Source: Dyadobacter flavalbus (GTDB lineage Bacteria; Bacteroidota; Bacteroidia; Cytophagales; Spirosomataceae). Taken from it: DNA of 64,000 bases. Location of the stretch: the NCBI RefSeq assembly GCF_006149045.1, contig NZ_VBSN01000027.1, forward strand, positions 62,001 through 126,000, written 5' to 3'. How positions within the stretch are numbered: position 1 is the stretch's first letter; the number at the start of each line of letters is the position of its first letter. The position numbers and the translations under genes are program-made. Shown here piece after piece: positions 1 through 9,000 of the stretch. The notes below the pieces were generated by a model. The model was not told the DNA's origin. It did no database searches and was given only the letters and a program-made list of their open reading frames with translations.

Positions 1-2
1 TC

Positions 3-395
3 GGCGCGCCTTCTTTGCATCAGAGTGAATTTGATGCGCTTCCGGCAGGCTCAGCGAATGTATTTTCAGCTGCATTGTCCAGCCGCCGTTTCGTACTCAA
101 CGGAGGTCTTTCCCTGCGCAGGATTCCGTCATTTATCCGTTACCTGAAAATTTACAACCGTTTTTATCCGCCGTGGAAAGGCAATGAAGACATGCTTTTT
201 TCACAGGAAGCTACGCGTCTCTTTCCCATGAAACTGTTTCTGAAACTTCCGTCCTGGCAGGAAGCCATGCATTTTTCTTTTGAAAAAAGTCCGGCCGCTA
301 CATTCGAGCTTACCAATCATGAACTTCCGTTTGCATGCCATGCGTGGGAACGTTATGATCCGCAATTCTGGGCAGCGCATATTCCTGCTAATTAG
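3..395 (+). CDS. DUF5672-like protein, C-terminal part (gene cut by window edge)
   Basis: The reading frame is open to the left edge of the window, so only the last 130 or so residues are seen. The segment NGGLSLRRI, followed by NEDMLF and the closing PFACHAWERYDPQFW, resembles the C-terminal half of DUF5672 proteins, which I recall as glycosyltransferase-like proteins often found in sugar and cell-surface loci. The Gly-Gly-Leu-Ser-Leu-Arg motif and the Glu-Asp pair are the kind of residues that would line a nucleotide-sugar site. A TTG at position 15 could be read as a start but would leave an incomplete domain, so truncation by the window edge is the better reading. The family assignment rests on memory of these motifs. 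Confidence 0.6.
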   Translation, partial: GAPSLHQSEFDALPAGSANVFSAALSSRRFVLNGGLSLRRIPSFIRYLKIYNRFYPPWKGNEDMLFSQEATRLFPMKLFLKLPSWQEAMHFSFEKSPAATFELTNHELPFACHAWERYDPQFWAAHIPAN

Positions 396-486
396 AGAGT
401 TCGCTGCGTTTAACAATTTTTAACAAACTATCAGAGCCGTTCGGGCGTTTTTTCGGATATTTATTAAAGATTAAATTTTTACAGTC

Positions 487-1731
487 ATGAATGTCAAGTC
501 ATTATTAGTATTCCTTCTTACTATATGGACTTCCGTCAATAGCAGCTTCGGACAAATTACCGATAACCCGAAAGTGGACGAGCAGTCTGCGCCATATGTA
601 AAGATCAAGCGCGTGGAGCTTACAGGCCAGCATACGGTTATTTATCTGCAGTTTACGGAAAACAAATCTTCGTCTCCACTGATGCCGCAGCTGAAACTGT
701 ACGGATTGCCTGATATGAAAAGTCCGGATATGCAAAATATGGGTAAAAACCAGATCTGGCTGGATCCTGAAACGCGGTTGTACAAGCCCGGTGAAATTGA
801 TAAAAAGTACAAGCTGATCAAAGCGGAAAATATTCCGACTACAACGACAAAAGGCGTAGTGCCGGGAGAAAAAGTGGATTTTGTCGCGTATTTTGAAAAG
901 CTGCCGCCGGGAATGGAAGTGTTTGACTTTTATGAAGGCCGTAGTTCGCAAGGATCGCAGACTTGGAACTTCTACGGAATTCACATTAAAAATCCTTTGA
1001 ATAAAACGCCTAAAACGACAGCAAAAGCCGAAAAGCCTGTAAGAAAGCCGGTTGAACCGGCTCCTGCTGAAAAGGCACCGGTTGAAAAACCGGAACCGCT
1101 GAAAAAGGAAACAGAAACTGCGGTTACGGCTGCTGTTCTGAAAGGAACTGTTTACAATATAAAAACCAGACAGCCGGTTGCAGCACAGATTACTTATGTT
1201 GAAAAAGGGGATTCACTTCAGATCAAATCCTCATCGGGCAAGTTCCGGATTGGCATGGACCCTGCGGAAAAATATACTTTGCGCGTAACGGCAAAAGGAT
1301 ATTACGGTTCTTCCTTTGAAATTTCCCCGGCGGATTCGGTAAGCCGCAGTGCATTTGAGCAGGATCTTTATCTGACGCCGCTGGCTGTGGGAGAAACGAT
1401 TACACTTCCGAATATTTACTTTGAGACTTCCAAGTTTACGCTTTTACCCGAATCGTCCAGTGAGCTGGATCAGCTTGTGCAGATGATGAAGGACAATCCG
1501 GAAATCCGCATCCGCGTGGAAGGCCATACGGACAATGTCGGTGACTTTGACAAAAATCTTGAACTTTCCAGAAAAAGGGCAGAAGCGGTTCAGGAATATC
1601 TTGTAAATAAAGGAATTGACAACAGCCGTATTGAAGCCAAAGGATATGGCGGAACCCGGCCGCTGACAAAAGGAAGCGACGAGGAACGCAGGAAAAACAG
1701 AAGGGTTGAATTTGTAATTACAAACATGTAA
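487..1731 (+). CDS. OmpA-family outer-membrane/peptidoglycan-binding protein
   Basis: A 414-residue exported protein. Residues 1-22 form a signal peptide ending in SFG before Gln. Residues 25-165 are a beta-rich module I do not recognise. A Pro/Lys/Glu-rich linker (about 175-215, repeated KPVE/EKP words) spans periplasmic space. About 218-285 is a carboxypeptidase-regulatory-like fold ([14 protein letters not shown]). The C-terminal OmpA-like domain (about 300-414) carries [10 protein letters not shown] and [13 protein letters not shown], with the Asp and Arg that bind diaminopimelate in this family. The role is probably to tie the envelope to peptidoglycan. It stands alone: the gene before it is unrelated, and a strong bidirectional terminator follows. 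Confidence 0.88.
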   Translation: MNVKSLLVFLLTIWTSVNSSFGQITDNPKVDEQSAPYVKIKRVELTGQHTVIYLQFTENKSSSPLMPQLKLYGLPDMKSPDMQNMGKNQIWLDPETRLYKPGEIDKKYKLIKAENIPTTTTKGVVPGEKVDFVAYFEKLPPGMEVFDFYEGRSSQGSQTWNFYGIHIKNPLNKTPKTTAKAEKPVRKPVEPAPAEKAPVEKPEPLKKETETAVTAAVLKGTVYNIKTRQPVAAQITYVEKGDSLQIKSSSGKFRIGMDPAEKYTLRVTAKGYYGSSFEISPADSVSRSAFEQDLYLTPLAVGETITLPNIYFETSKFTLLPESSSELDQLVQMMKDNPEIRIRVEGHTDNVGDFDKNLELSRKRAEAVQEYLVNKGIDNSRIEAKGYGGTRPLTKGSDEERRKNRRVEFVITNM

Positions 1732-1754
1732 TTCCTGATTTCAGCTTCTAACAT

Positions 1755-1797
1755 AAAAGCTCAGGCCAAAAGGATAACCTTTAAGCCTGAGCTTTTT
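1755..1797. terminator. Bidirectional intrinsic terminator between ompA-like gene and tpiA
   Basis: Perfect 12-bp inverted repeat AAAAGCTCAGGC / GCCTGAGCTTTT with an 18-base loop, a T run on the right and an A run on the left, so it can end transcripts from both convergent genes. Confidence 0.85.
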
Positions 1798-1819
1798 ATT
1801 TAAAACAATGCAGCAGAAA

Positions 1820-2581
1820 TTATCTTGCCTTGATAATGTTAGTGAATTCTCTTGATTTCAATGACGCACCGCCCACCAGTCCGCCGTCGATATCGGGAGA
1901 AGCAAACAGTTCGGGCGCACTTGCCGCCGTAACGCTTCCGCCGTAAAGAATAGAAATTTCCTGCGCGACTTCTTCGCCGTATTTTGATGCAATGTGCTGA
2001 CGCAAAGCTGAATGCATTTCCTGAGCCTGCAATGCGGAAGCAGTAAGCCCGGTGCCGATTGCCCAGATCGGTTCATACGCAATAACAACGGAAAGCAGCT
2101 GCTCGGCTGATAAATGGAAAAGGCTTTCTGTGATCTGGTTTTTTACAAATCCGATGTAATCCTCATTCTGTCTTTGTTTGAGCGATTCGCCGCAGCAGAA
2201 AATCGGAGAAACGCCATTTTCCAGCGCCGTATTGACTTTTTCAGCCAGCAGTTCATTGGATTCATGAAAATACTGACGGCGCTCGCTATGTCCGATCAGC
2301 ACATATTCCACACCAATGGATTTCAGCATCTGTGCAGAGATTTCTCCGGTAAATGCGCCCGAAACTTTGTCGGAGCAATTTTGTGCAGCCAGCGAAAAAT
2401 TCGGCGAATTTTCTATATATTTTTTAATGACCGTCAGATAAATGGCAGGCGGGCAAAGTATAATTCTGACATCGCCCTGTACTTCATCCTGAGCCATCGT
2501 AATCAGTTCGGAAGTAAGTGCAACTGCCTCATCCAGAACCTTGTTCATTTTCCAGTTACCGGCAACAATTTTTTTACGCAT
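1820..2581 (-). CDS. tpiA: Triose-phosphate isomerase
   Basis: Interconverts glyceraldehyde 3-phosphate and dihydroxyacetone phosphate in glycolysis and gluconeogenesis in the cytosol. At 253 residues it has normal family length. The active-site landmarks are all present: NWKMN near the start (Lys11), the catalytic His in IGHSERR, the catalytic Glu in AYEPIWAIGTG, and the phosphate-binding YGGSV and GGLVGGASL near the end. ATG start. It is a single-gene unit, convergent with the OmpA-like gene and divergent from the aspartyl protease gene. Confidence 0.98.
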   Translation of the reverse strand: MRKKIVAGNWKMNKVLDEAVALTSELITMAQDEVQGDVRIILCPPAIYLTVIKKYIENSPNFSLAAQNCSDKVSGAFTGEISAQMLKSIGVEYVLIGHSERRQYFHESNELLAEKVNTALENGVSPIFCCGESLKQRQNEDYIGFVKNQITESLFHLSAEQLLSVVIAYEPIWAIGTGLTASALQAQEMHSALRQHIASKYGEEVAQEISILYGGSVTAASAPELFASPDIDGGLVGGASLKSREFTNIIKAR

Positions 2582-2620
2582 GGGAAAATTTTTATTGTGA
2601 AAAAACGTCTATTTACGCAA

Positions 2621-2628
2621 CAAAAGTA
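2621..2628 (-). promoter_or_regulatory. Candidate -7 box for tpiA
   Basis: On the minus strand this reads TACTTTTG, matching the Bacteroidota -7 consensus TAnnTTTG, 40 bases before the tpiA ATG. I see no clear TTTG -33 element at the expected distance, so the call rests on the -7 box alone. Confidence 0.4.
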
Positions 2629-2704
2629 CCATATTTTCATCATTTACATGATTATCCGTAAATGTTCTGGAAAATTGCAGAAAGTTTGTAAATAGGAAGA
2701 TTTT

Positions 2705-2739
2705 TTTGTGTTTAATTAAGACAAATAATATTAATTTTA
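2705..2739 (+). promoter_or_regulatory. Possible promoter for the aspartyl protease-PDZ gene
   Basis: TTTG at 2705-2708 and TAATTTTA at 2732-2739, separated by 23 bases, approximate the Bacteroidota -33/-7 pair. This would give a leader of about 130 bases, which contains two short hairpins (2749-2767 and 2793-2811). The last base of the -7 box departs from consensus and the spacer is long. Confidence 0.3.
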
Positions 2740-2865
2740 CCTTAATAACCGATCAGGCAAAAATCGGCACTTAAGACAGCGGACGAAGAGAAAAGCAGCG
2801 GTAAGTTGCTTGTAACCAAAGGGTTTTTGATGTTAATACAGGATTTTCGTACTTAGAATTTAAAG

Positions 2866-2873
2866 AAAGGAGG
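2866..2873 (+). promoter_or_regulatory. Strong Shine-Dalgarno sequence
   Basis: AAAGGAGG lies five bases before the ATG of the aspartyl protease gene. Full Shine-Dalgarno motifs are uncommon in Bacteroidota, where most starts lack them; I saw no comparable motif at the other starts I inspected. Confidence 0.6.
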
Positions 2874-2878
2874 CCACG

Positions 2879-4147
2879 ATGAAAACGTCTAAGTGGTTTA
2901 TAACAGCAATCATACTTTTTACTTTCAGCATATCATTTGCAGAATCAACAGATGTTCCCCCGGTTTCAGAGGAAAAGTATGGTTATTTTCTTGAAAAGAA
3001 CCGCAAATCTGCCCGCATCCGCTTTGAACTGCATTCCAATCTGATCCTTTTGTATGCAAAGATCAACGACACCGATTCGCTCCGCTTTATTCTTGACACA
3101 GGAGTAAGTTCCATTATTATTACCGATCCTTCCGTTCTGAAGCCCGACAAACTCCGGCTTACCAGAAAAGTAAACCTGACCGGCGCGGGAGAAGGAAATG
3201 CCATTTCAGCACATGTGGCCATTGATAACCGGTTTTCAATGGGCAGGTTAAAAGCCAATCACCAGAATATAGTCGTGCTGGAAGATGATTTCCTGCGCCT
3301 TTCGGAGTACGTCGGTGTTCCGGTGCATGGTATTTTCGGCTATGAAATATTCAACAATTTTGTTGTCACGATTGATTTTTCCAAAAAAGAACTCATTCTC
3401 ATGCGTCCGGAAAACTATCGTTACAAAACAAGCAAAGGCGACAAGCACAAGCTTATTATTGAAGATACCAAACCTTTTACCGATGCGGTAACGCTGTTTG
3501 CCGATGGCCGCGAACGCCCGATCCGCGTCCTGATCGATACCGGCGCAGGCCACGCATTGTTACTGAACAATTCGCCCAAAGAATCTTTCCGACTGCCGGA
3601 AAAAGTGATCAGGGCCCAGCTTGGACGCGGTCTGAACGGCGTGATCAACGGGAATCTGGGCCGGATAGACAAGCTGCGGCTCGGACGTTTTCAGCTGAAC
3701 AACATTGTGGCTTCTTTTCCCGACAGCATTGCATTTGCTTCCAAACTGCATCCGGGCTTTGAACGGCAGGGAAATATCGGATGCGAGCTGCTGCGACGGT
3801 TTAAGGTCACCATGAATTATCAGGAACAGTACATGGTGCTCAAACCGGTAAAAAGCCGTTTGCGTGAGAAATTCGAGCATGATATGAGCGGTATGGAAAT
3901 CCGGGCGGAAGGAAATGACCTGCATTCCTATATTGTCAATCACATTGTAAAGGATTCTCCGGCTTCGCATGCGGGGCTTATGGAAGGCGACCAGTTGCTT
4001 TTTATCAACAATCATCCGGCAGAAGAACTGAATGTAAGTGAAATATACAAACTGATGCAGCGCGGCGACGGCAAAAGCATCGATCTGCTCGTGAAGCGCA
4101 GAGGAGATATTTTCTTTACACAAATAATCCTGCGAAGAATGATTTAA
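2879..4147 (+). CDS. Exported retropepsin-like aspartyl protease with PDZ domain
   Basis: A 422-residue protein with a signal peptide (residues 1-21, ending SFA before Glu). Two aspartyl-protease lobes follow, each with its own catalytic-type motif: FILDTGVSS near residue 75 and VLIDTGAGHA near 217. The two Asp-Thr-Gly motifs could form the active dyad in one chain, as in pepsin-like enzymes. A PDZ domain lies near 345-415 (SPASHAGLMEGDQLLFINN). This architecture occurs in Bacteroidota as periplasmic or surface aspartyl proteases of mostly unknown substrate. The start is fixed by a full Shine-Dalgarno five bases upstream. mnmD follows 35 bases later. The function beyond protease fold is not known to me. 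Confidence 0.85.
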   Translation: MKTSKWFITAIILFTFSISFAESTDVPPVSEEKYGYFLEKNRKSARIRFELHSNLILLYAKINDTDSLRFILDTGVSSIIITDPSVLKPDKLRLTRKVNLTGAGEGNAISAHVAIDNRFSMGRLKANHQNIVVLEDDFLRLSEYVGVPVHGIFGYEIFNNFVVTIDFSKKELILMRPENYRYKTSKGDKHKLIIEDTKPFTDAVTLFADGRERPIRVLIDTGAGHALLLNNSPKESFRLPEKVIRAQLGRGLNGVINGNLGRIDKLRLGRFQLNNIVASFPDSIAFASKLHPGFERQGNIGCELLRRFKVTMNYQEQYMVLKPVKSRLREKFEHDMSGMEIRAEGNDLHSYIVNHIVKDSPASHAGLMEGDQLLFINNHPAEELNVSEIYKLMQRGDGKSIDLLVKRRGDIFFTQIILRRMI

Positions 4148-4182
4148 TTACTTTTAAGCCAAACTAAATACACGGCTTAATT

Positions 4183-4839
4183 TTGGAACGCCTTATTGTA
4201 ACAGAAGACGGTTCACATTCTTTGTACAGCTTCCGGCACAACCAGCAGTATCATTCTTTACAGGGTGCGCTCAATGAATCGGAGCACATTTATATCAACC
4301 TTGGCCTGCGTCCTGTACTGGAAAATGCAGCCGGCCCGGTTTATGTTTTTGAAATGGGCTTTGGCACAGGATTGAATGCGTTGCTTGCATGGAAGCTGGC
4401 GGATCAGCTGCAAAAACCTGTTTTTTATACAACCGTAGAAGCTTTTCCCGTACTGCCGGAAGAAGCTCTCCTTTTGAATTACGAAGCGCTTACCGGACAG
4501 GCAGGATTTATGAAACTTCATGAATGCACTTGGTCCGAAGAAAACCGCCTTTCGGAAAATTTCTCATTTCGGAAGGAAAATATCCAGCTTCAGGATTATA
4601 CTTCGGACGTGCTTTTTGACGTCATCTTTTACGATGCATTTGATCCCCGCGCGCAGCCTGAGCTATGGACTTCGGAAACATTCCTTAAAATTGCATCACA
4701 TACAAAGCCGGAAGGCATTCTTGTAACGTATTCGTCCAAAGGCATCGTTAAAAGAGCACTGGCCGCAGCTGGCTTTACCGTACAAAGGCACAAAGGCCCG
4801 GGCCGGAAAACGCATGTGCTGAAAGCTATAAAAAATTAA
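4183..4839 (+). CDS. mnmD: tRNA (mnm5s2U34)-methyltransferase MnmD
   Basis: A 218-residue SAM-dependent methyltransferase that makes the last methyl transfer to the wobble uridine of certain tRNAs. [13 protein letters not shown] near residues 56-68 is the SAM-binding loop, [14 protein letters not shown] the family's conserved Asp-Pro segment, and VTYSSKG and [11 protein letters not shown] close the domain. In E. coli this domain is fused to an oxidase as MnmC; here it stands alone, as is usual in Bacteroidota and Gram-positives. The start is TTG: an in-frame stop lies at 4165 and no ATG fits. gmhA follows 14 bases later. Confidence 0.88.
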   Translation: MERLIVTEDGSHSLYSFRHNQQYHSLQGALNESEHIYINLGLRPVLENAAGPVYVFEMGFGTGLNALLAWKLADQLQKPVFYTTVEAFPVLPEEALLLNYEALTGQAGFMKLHECTWSEENRLSENFSFRKENIQLQDYTSDVLFDVIFYDAFDPRAQPELWTSETFLKIASHTKPEGILVTYSSKGIVKRALAAAGFTVQRHKGPGRKTHVLKAIKN

Positions 4840-4853
4840 AGACATCACAGAAA

Positions 4854-5438
4854 ATGGATTATAAAAGCATTGTTAACCAGGAATTAAATGAAGCACAAAA
4901 GGTTCTTGAAAATTTTCTGAACGACCCGGAGCAGGTAGCAAAAATTGAAGCCGCAGCCAGGCTCATGGCCGATTCGATCATCAATAATGGGAAAATCATT
5001 TCATGCGGAAATGGCGGTTCTCACTGTGATGCCATGCATTTTGCTGAAGAACTGACCGGCCGTTACCGCGATAACCGCAAAGCTCTGCCCGCCATTTGCA
5101 TTTCGGATGTAAGTCACCTCAGCTGCGTCAGCAATGACTATGGTTACGAATTCGTATTTTCAAGATACATTGAAGCATTGGGCCAGGCGGGTGATGTTTT
5201 GCTGGGATTGAGCACGAGTGGAAATTCGGCCAATATCATCCGCGCAGTGGAGGCTGCAAAGGCAAAAGGCATGAAAGTGGTTATCATGTCGGGCAAAGAC
5301 GGCGGAAAACTGGCCGGCGCTGCGGATGTGGAAATCCGCGTTCCGCACTTTGGTTATGCCGACCGGATTCAGGAAATACATATTAAAGTGATTCACATTT
5401 TTATGCTGCTGATTGAAAAAATGGTTTTGCAGGATTAA
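4854..5438 (+). CDS. gmhA: Phosphoheptose isomerase (sedoheptulose 7-phosphate isomerase)
   Basis: A 194-residue SIS-domain enzyme of normal GmhA length, converting sedoheptulose 7-phosphate to D-glycero-D-manno-heptose 7-phosphate for the LPS inner core. Recognisable parts are [18 protein letters not shown] (sugar-phosphate loop and metal-site His/Glu), [13 protein letters not shown] (SIS phosphate loop) and the C-terminal helix [11 protein letters not shown] that carries catalytic His residues. Closely spaced with mnmD (14 bases), so likely co-transcribed. DiaA is a paralogue with similar fold, but the C-terminal motif favours GmhA. The other heptose genes are not in this window. Confidence 0.9.
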   Translation: MDYKSIVNQELNEAQKVLENFLNDPEQVAKIEAAARLMADSIINNGKIISCGNGGSHCDAMHFAEELTGRYRDNRKALPAICISDVSHLSCVSNDYGYEFVFSRYIEALGQAGDVLLGLSTSGNSANIIRAVEAAKAKGMKVVIMSGKDGGKLAGAADVEIRVPHFGYADRIQEIHIKVIHIFMLLIEKMVLQD

Positions 5439-5505
5439 TTTTTGTTTACTGATTATTTAAAACCTGAAATTCCGGGAAAAGAGCAAACAACAGCAAACAG
5501 AAATT

Positions 5506-5946
5506 ATGAACGTACGTCCTTCGGCTATCATTCTCAGTAATAATTCACTTCTTACCCTGCGTTACTGCTATGGCGACAAGCATGTGTATGCTTTGCCCGG
5601 CGGTAATCCGGATTCAGGAGAATGTCTTTCCGATGCGCTTGAACGTGAGCTGAATGAAGAACTTGGGATTGCTGCAAAAGTAAATACGATGGTTTTCAGC
5701 GGCGAAGTTTTATGGCCCGAACTGGGCCGGGAAACATTGCATATGGCCTTTGAAACCGAGATTACCGCCGGCGTACCCCAATTGAATCCGGAACAGACGA
5801 CAGCGCTTGAAATCGTCTGGATTCCGCTGAATGAACTGGATGCAAAACTCATGTACCCGAACATAGGCACGCATATTGCTGCATTCTACCAGAAAAAAAT
5901 AAGTCCGGGCCATATTGGAGTTATAGATCAGCCTTACATACAGTAA
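5506..5946 (+). CDS. Nudix hydrolase
   Basis: A 146-residue single-domain pyrophosphohydrolase. The Nudix box is complete (GX5EX7REUXEEXGU) in GGNPDSGECLSDALERELNE followed by ELGI, residues 30-53. The substrate cannot be read from sequence; small enzymes of this type hydrolyse nucleotide sugars, oxidised nucleotides or ADP-ribose. It sits 67 bases after gmhA, which would be compatible with a nucleotide-sugar role, but that is a weak argument from position. ATG start. Confidence 0.88.
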   Translation: MNVRPSAIILSNNSLLTLRYCYGDKHVYALPGGNPDSGECLSDALERELNEELGIAAKVNTMVFSGEVLWPELGRETLHMAFETEITAGVPQLNPEQTTALEIVWIPLNELDAKLMYPNIGTHIAAFYQKKISPGHIGVIDQPYIQ

Positions 5947-5974
5947 TTCAGTTTTTCTATATATGCCTTCTGCG

Positions 5975-6006
5975 TTTCTATAAAACAGAAACATCCCGTA
6001 CTTTTG
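5975..6006 (+). promoter_or_regulatory. Candidate promoter for SNF2 helicase gene
   Basis: TTTC at 5975-5978, a 20-base spacer and a perfect TAnnTTTG box (TACTTTTG, 5999-6006). The predicted start of transcription would be about 15-20 bases before the ATG at 6030. Confidence 0.5.
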
Positions 6007-6029
6007 CATTTTAAATGGCAGCAGGGTAA

Positions 6030-9000
6030 ATGGAAAACGAAAAGAAGGAGAAATTATCCAACTTCTTAATAAGGCGGGCGGAGAAAGATGTATTGTCAAG
6101 AGGACGTTCCATTTATAGCAGTGGCGGGCTGAAAGTCTCCAAACTGGACTATAACGGACCCGGTAACGCTGAATTCAAGGTCAAAAGCGACTATTCTATT
6201 CAATATTATCAGATCGGGATCCGGGATTTCCTCACACCCCAGATAACGACCGAGTGTTCTTGTCCTGATAAAAACGGACTTTGCAAACACCGCGTTGCAG
6301 CAATCCTGTACATACTCGATAAAATGCCGGCTATCAAGCAGGTGGATTATGAAATGAGCAGTACGGTGATCGAGCTGGCAGAAATCAAGGAAATTTACCT
6401 TAGAAACCTGGTTCTGGAAGATACCTGGAAAAACAGGGAATCCATTCAGAAAACAGAAATAGTTTCTGCAAAAGAAGGCGAGGCCGAATGCCTTGTTGAG
6501 GAAAATGGACAGGAATATACGGTTGGTGTTCAGAGAGTTAAAGGTACAAAACAGATACATACTTCCTGTACATGCAACAAGAAGCTGTGGGTTCCGCTTT
6601 GCGAGCACAAACTGGCGGCTTTGCTGAAACTCAGGCAGGAACTTGGCGAACGTGCATTCGAAGTCATGCGCGATCTGACAGCCGAGAAAACCAGTTTACT
6701 TGCAGAATACGGCTATTCGCTCGAAAATGATATTAAAGGCAAATTCGATTTCAAACTGGATGAAGACGGAAAGCTGAATCTTGTCAAACTCGATCCGGCC
6801 ATTCAGAAAATAGGGGCATTTCAGGACTGGAATACTTTAAAGGAAAGAATACTGCCCGTTCAGAACACATCTTTCAGCGTTACAGCCGCTGACGGCAGTC
6901 AGGATGAAGAAGACCGCATATCAATATTTGTTTTCTGGCCAAAGGGAAAAGATCATTTGCTTGACGTTGGCTTCGGTGTATTTTCTGTCAAGCACAGTTC
7001 CAAATCCGAAAAAATCACCAACATCCGGAACATAGCCGGCGGATCGAGCCATTACTATACGGCTGATGAAATTCCGGTGCTTACAGAAGCCGATGCCAGA
7101 CTTGTGCGCGTTGCCAAGCACTGGGAAGAAGGACTTCAGAAATTTATCCGCAAACAGGGCTGGGCCTATAACGCATATCTGCACTTTGACGATGTAAGTG
7201 CCGAGCAGCGCTACGAAGCCAGAAATTACGTAGGAAAGCAGCTGAACCGGATTTTCAGCGATCTGGACTCGGAAAGACTTTACCTTTCCGACGGCGATTA
7301 TGTAACAAGCAATAACCAGCTTACACAGCTTGACCTGCATCGCGATCCGGTCAAGATTTTCTTTGTACTGACAGAAGACAAGGAATTTATTACGCTTAAT
7401 CCTTACGTGGAACTGAAAGCCGGCAGTCCGGTGGAATTGCAGAAAGTGGTTTCACTCGACAGTTTCTGGCTGGGTATTTACAATGAAAATATCCTTTTCC
7501 GCTGGGCTGGCATCAGCGAAGCAGAAATGGTTGCTTATCTTAGTCAGACGGGTTACAAAATCCGCGTTAAAAAGGAATTTTCGGAAAGCTTTTTGTCAGA
7601 ATGGATCATTCCGCTTACAGAACAGTTCGACATTATTTTCCAGACGCGCCATGAAGTACAGTCCAAACCGCTGAATTTCCTCAAACCGCGTATATTTCTT
7701 AAAGAGGACGAAGCCAATTTGCTGATTGTGCCTTCTTTTGTTTATGCCGGTGAAAACGATGAAAATGAGATCGAATTCCTGCACGATCAGCGGCGGACCA
7801 AAGCCGGTTTCGAAGACAACCGCATTACAATGCTGGAAAGAAATCTGGAAGCAGAAAGTTCAGTCTGGGAATGGATTAAATCATTGAATCCGATCTTTAA
7901 AAATCAGTCCGGACAGCCGTTTTTTTACGTTCCGCTGGACAATGTCATGAAAGAAGGCTGGCTGTTCAGTTTTGTGGAAGCAGTCGGGAAAAAGAAGTAT
8001 GAACTTCTGGGTTTCAAAGACCTGAAAAAAATGCGTTTCAATCTCAATCGCGGTACTGTAAAAGTTACGGCTTCCTCAGGAATCGACTGGTTTGATATGC
8101 AGGTGGAAATCAGCTTTGGCGATCAGCAGGTTACATTGGCCGATGCTAAAAAAGCTTTGCTGAAAAAACAGAATTACGTTCAGCTTCAGGATGGTTCTCT
8201 GGGCGTACTGCCGGAAGAATGGATCAGCAAACTGGAACCGCTGCTGCAGTTCGGACGGGTGGAAGGAGAGCAGATTCATTTGTCAAAAATCCATTTTTCT
8301 CTGATTGACGAGCTTGTATCCGAAATAGACAATGAAGAAGTTTTCAGGGAATTATGGGAAAAAAAGCAAAAACTGCTCAATTTCAAACAGATCCCGAATG
8401 TTCCGCTTCCGGAAAATGTCAATGCGACATTAAGGCAATATCAGGAAGAAGGTTATAAATGGATTCATTTTCTCGATGAATTTGGTTGGGGCGGTTGCCT
8501 TGCCGACGATATGGGTCTTGGAAAAACATTGCAGATGCTGACGTTTCTTCAGCAGCAAAAAAACCTGAATCCAGAGTGTACGAACTTGGTCGTAGTTCCT
8601 ACTACGCTGATTTTCAACTGGCAGGCTGAGGCAGCAAAGTTTACGCCGGACTTGAAATTATACGTTCACCGCGGCATGACGCGTCGTAAGGACATTGCTT
8701 TTTTCAGGGATTACGATGTTATTCTGACCACATACGGAACCATGCGCAGCGATGTGGAACTGCTGCGCAAATTTGATTTCAATTACATTGTTCTGGATGA
8801 AGCGCAGGCCATAAAAAACCCCGATTCACTGACTTCAAAAGCATCGCGGCTGTTAAGGGCAAAAAACCGCTTAACCATGACGGGAACGCCGGTAGAAAAC
8901 AACACTTTTGATCTGTATTCCCAATTTGAATTCCTGAATCCGGGCATGCTCGGCCACGCGGATTTTTTCAGAGCGGAGTATGCAACGCCGATTGATAAAT

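Noticed and set aside
2114..2695. 193-codon plus-strand frame over tpiA
   Set aside because: It is antisense to a certain gene, has no recognisable family and Phe/Asn/Arg-heavy composition typical of antisense frames.
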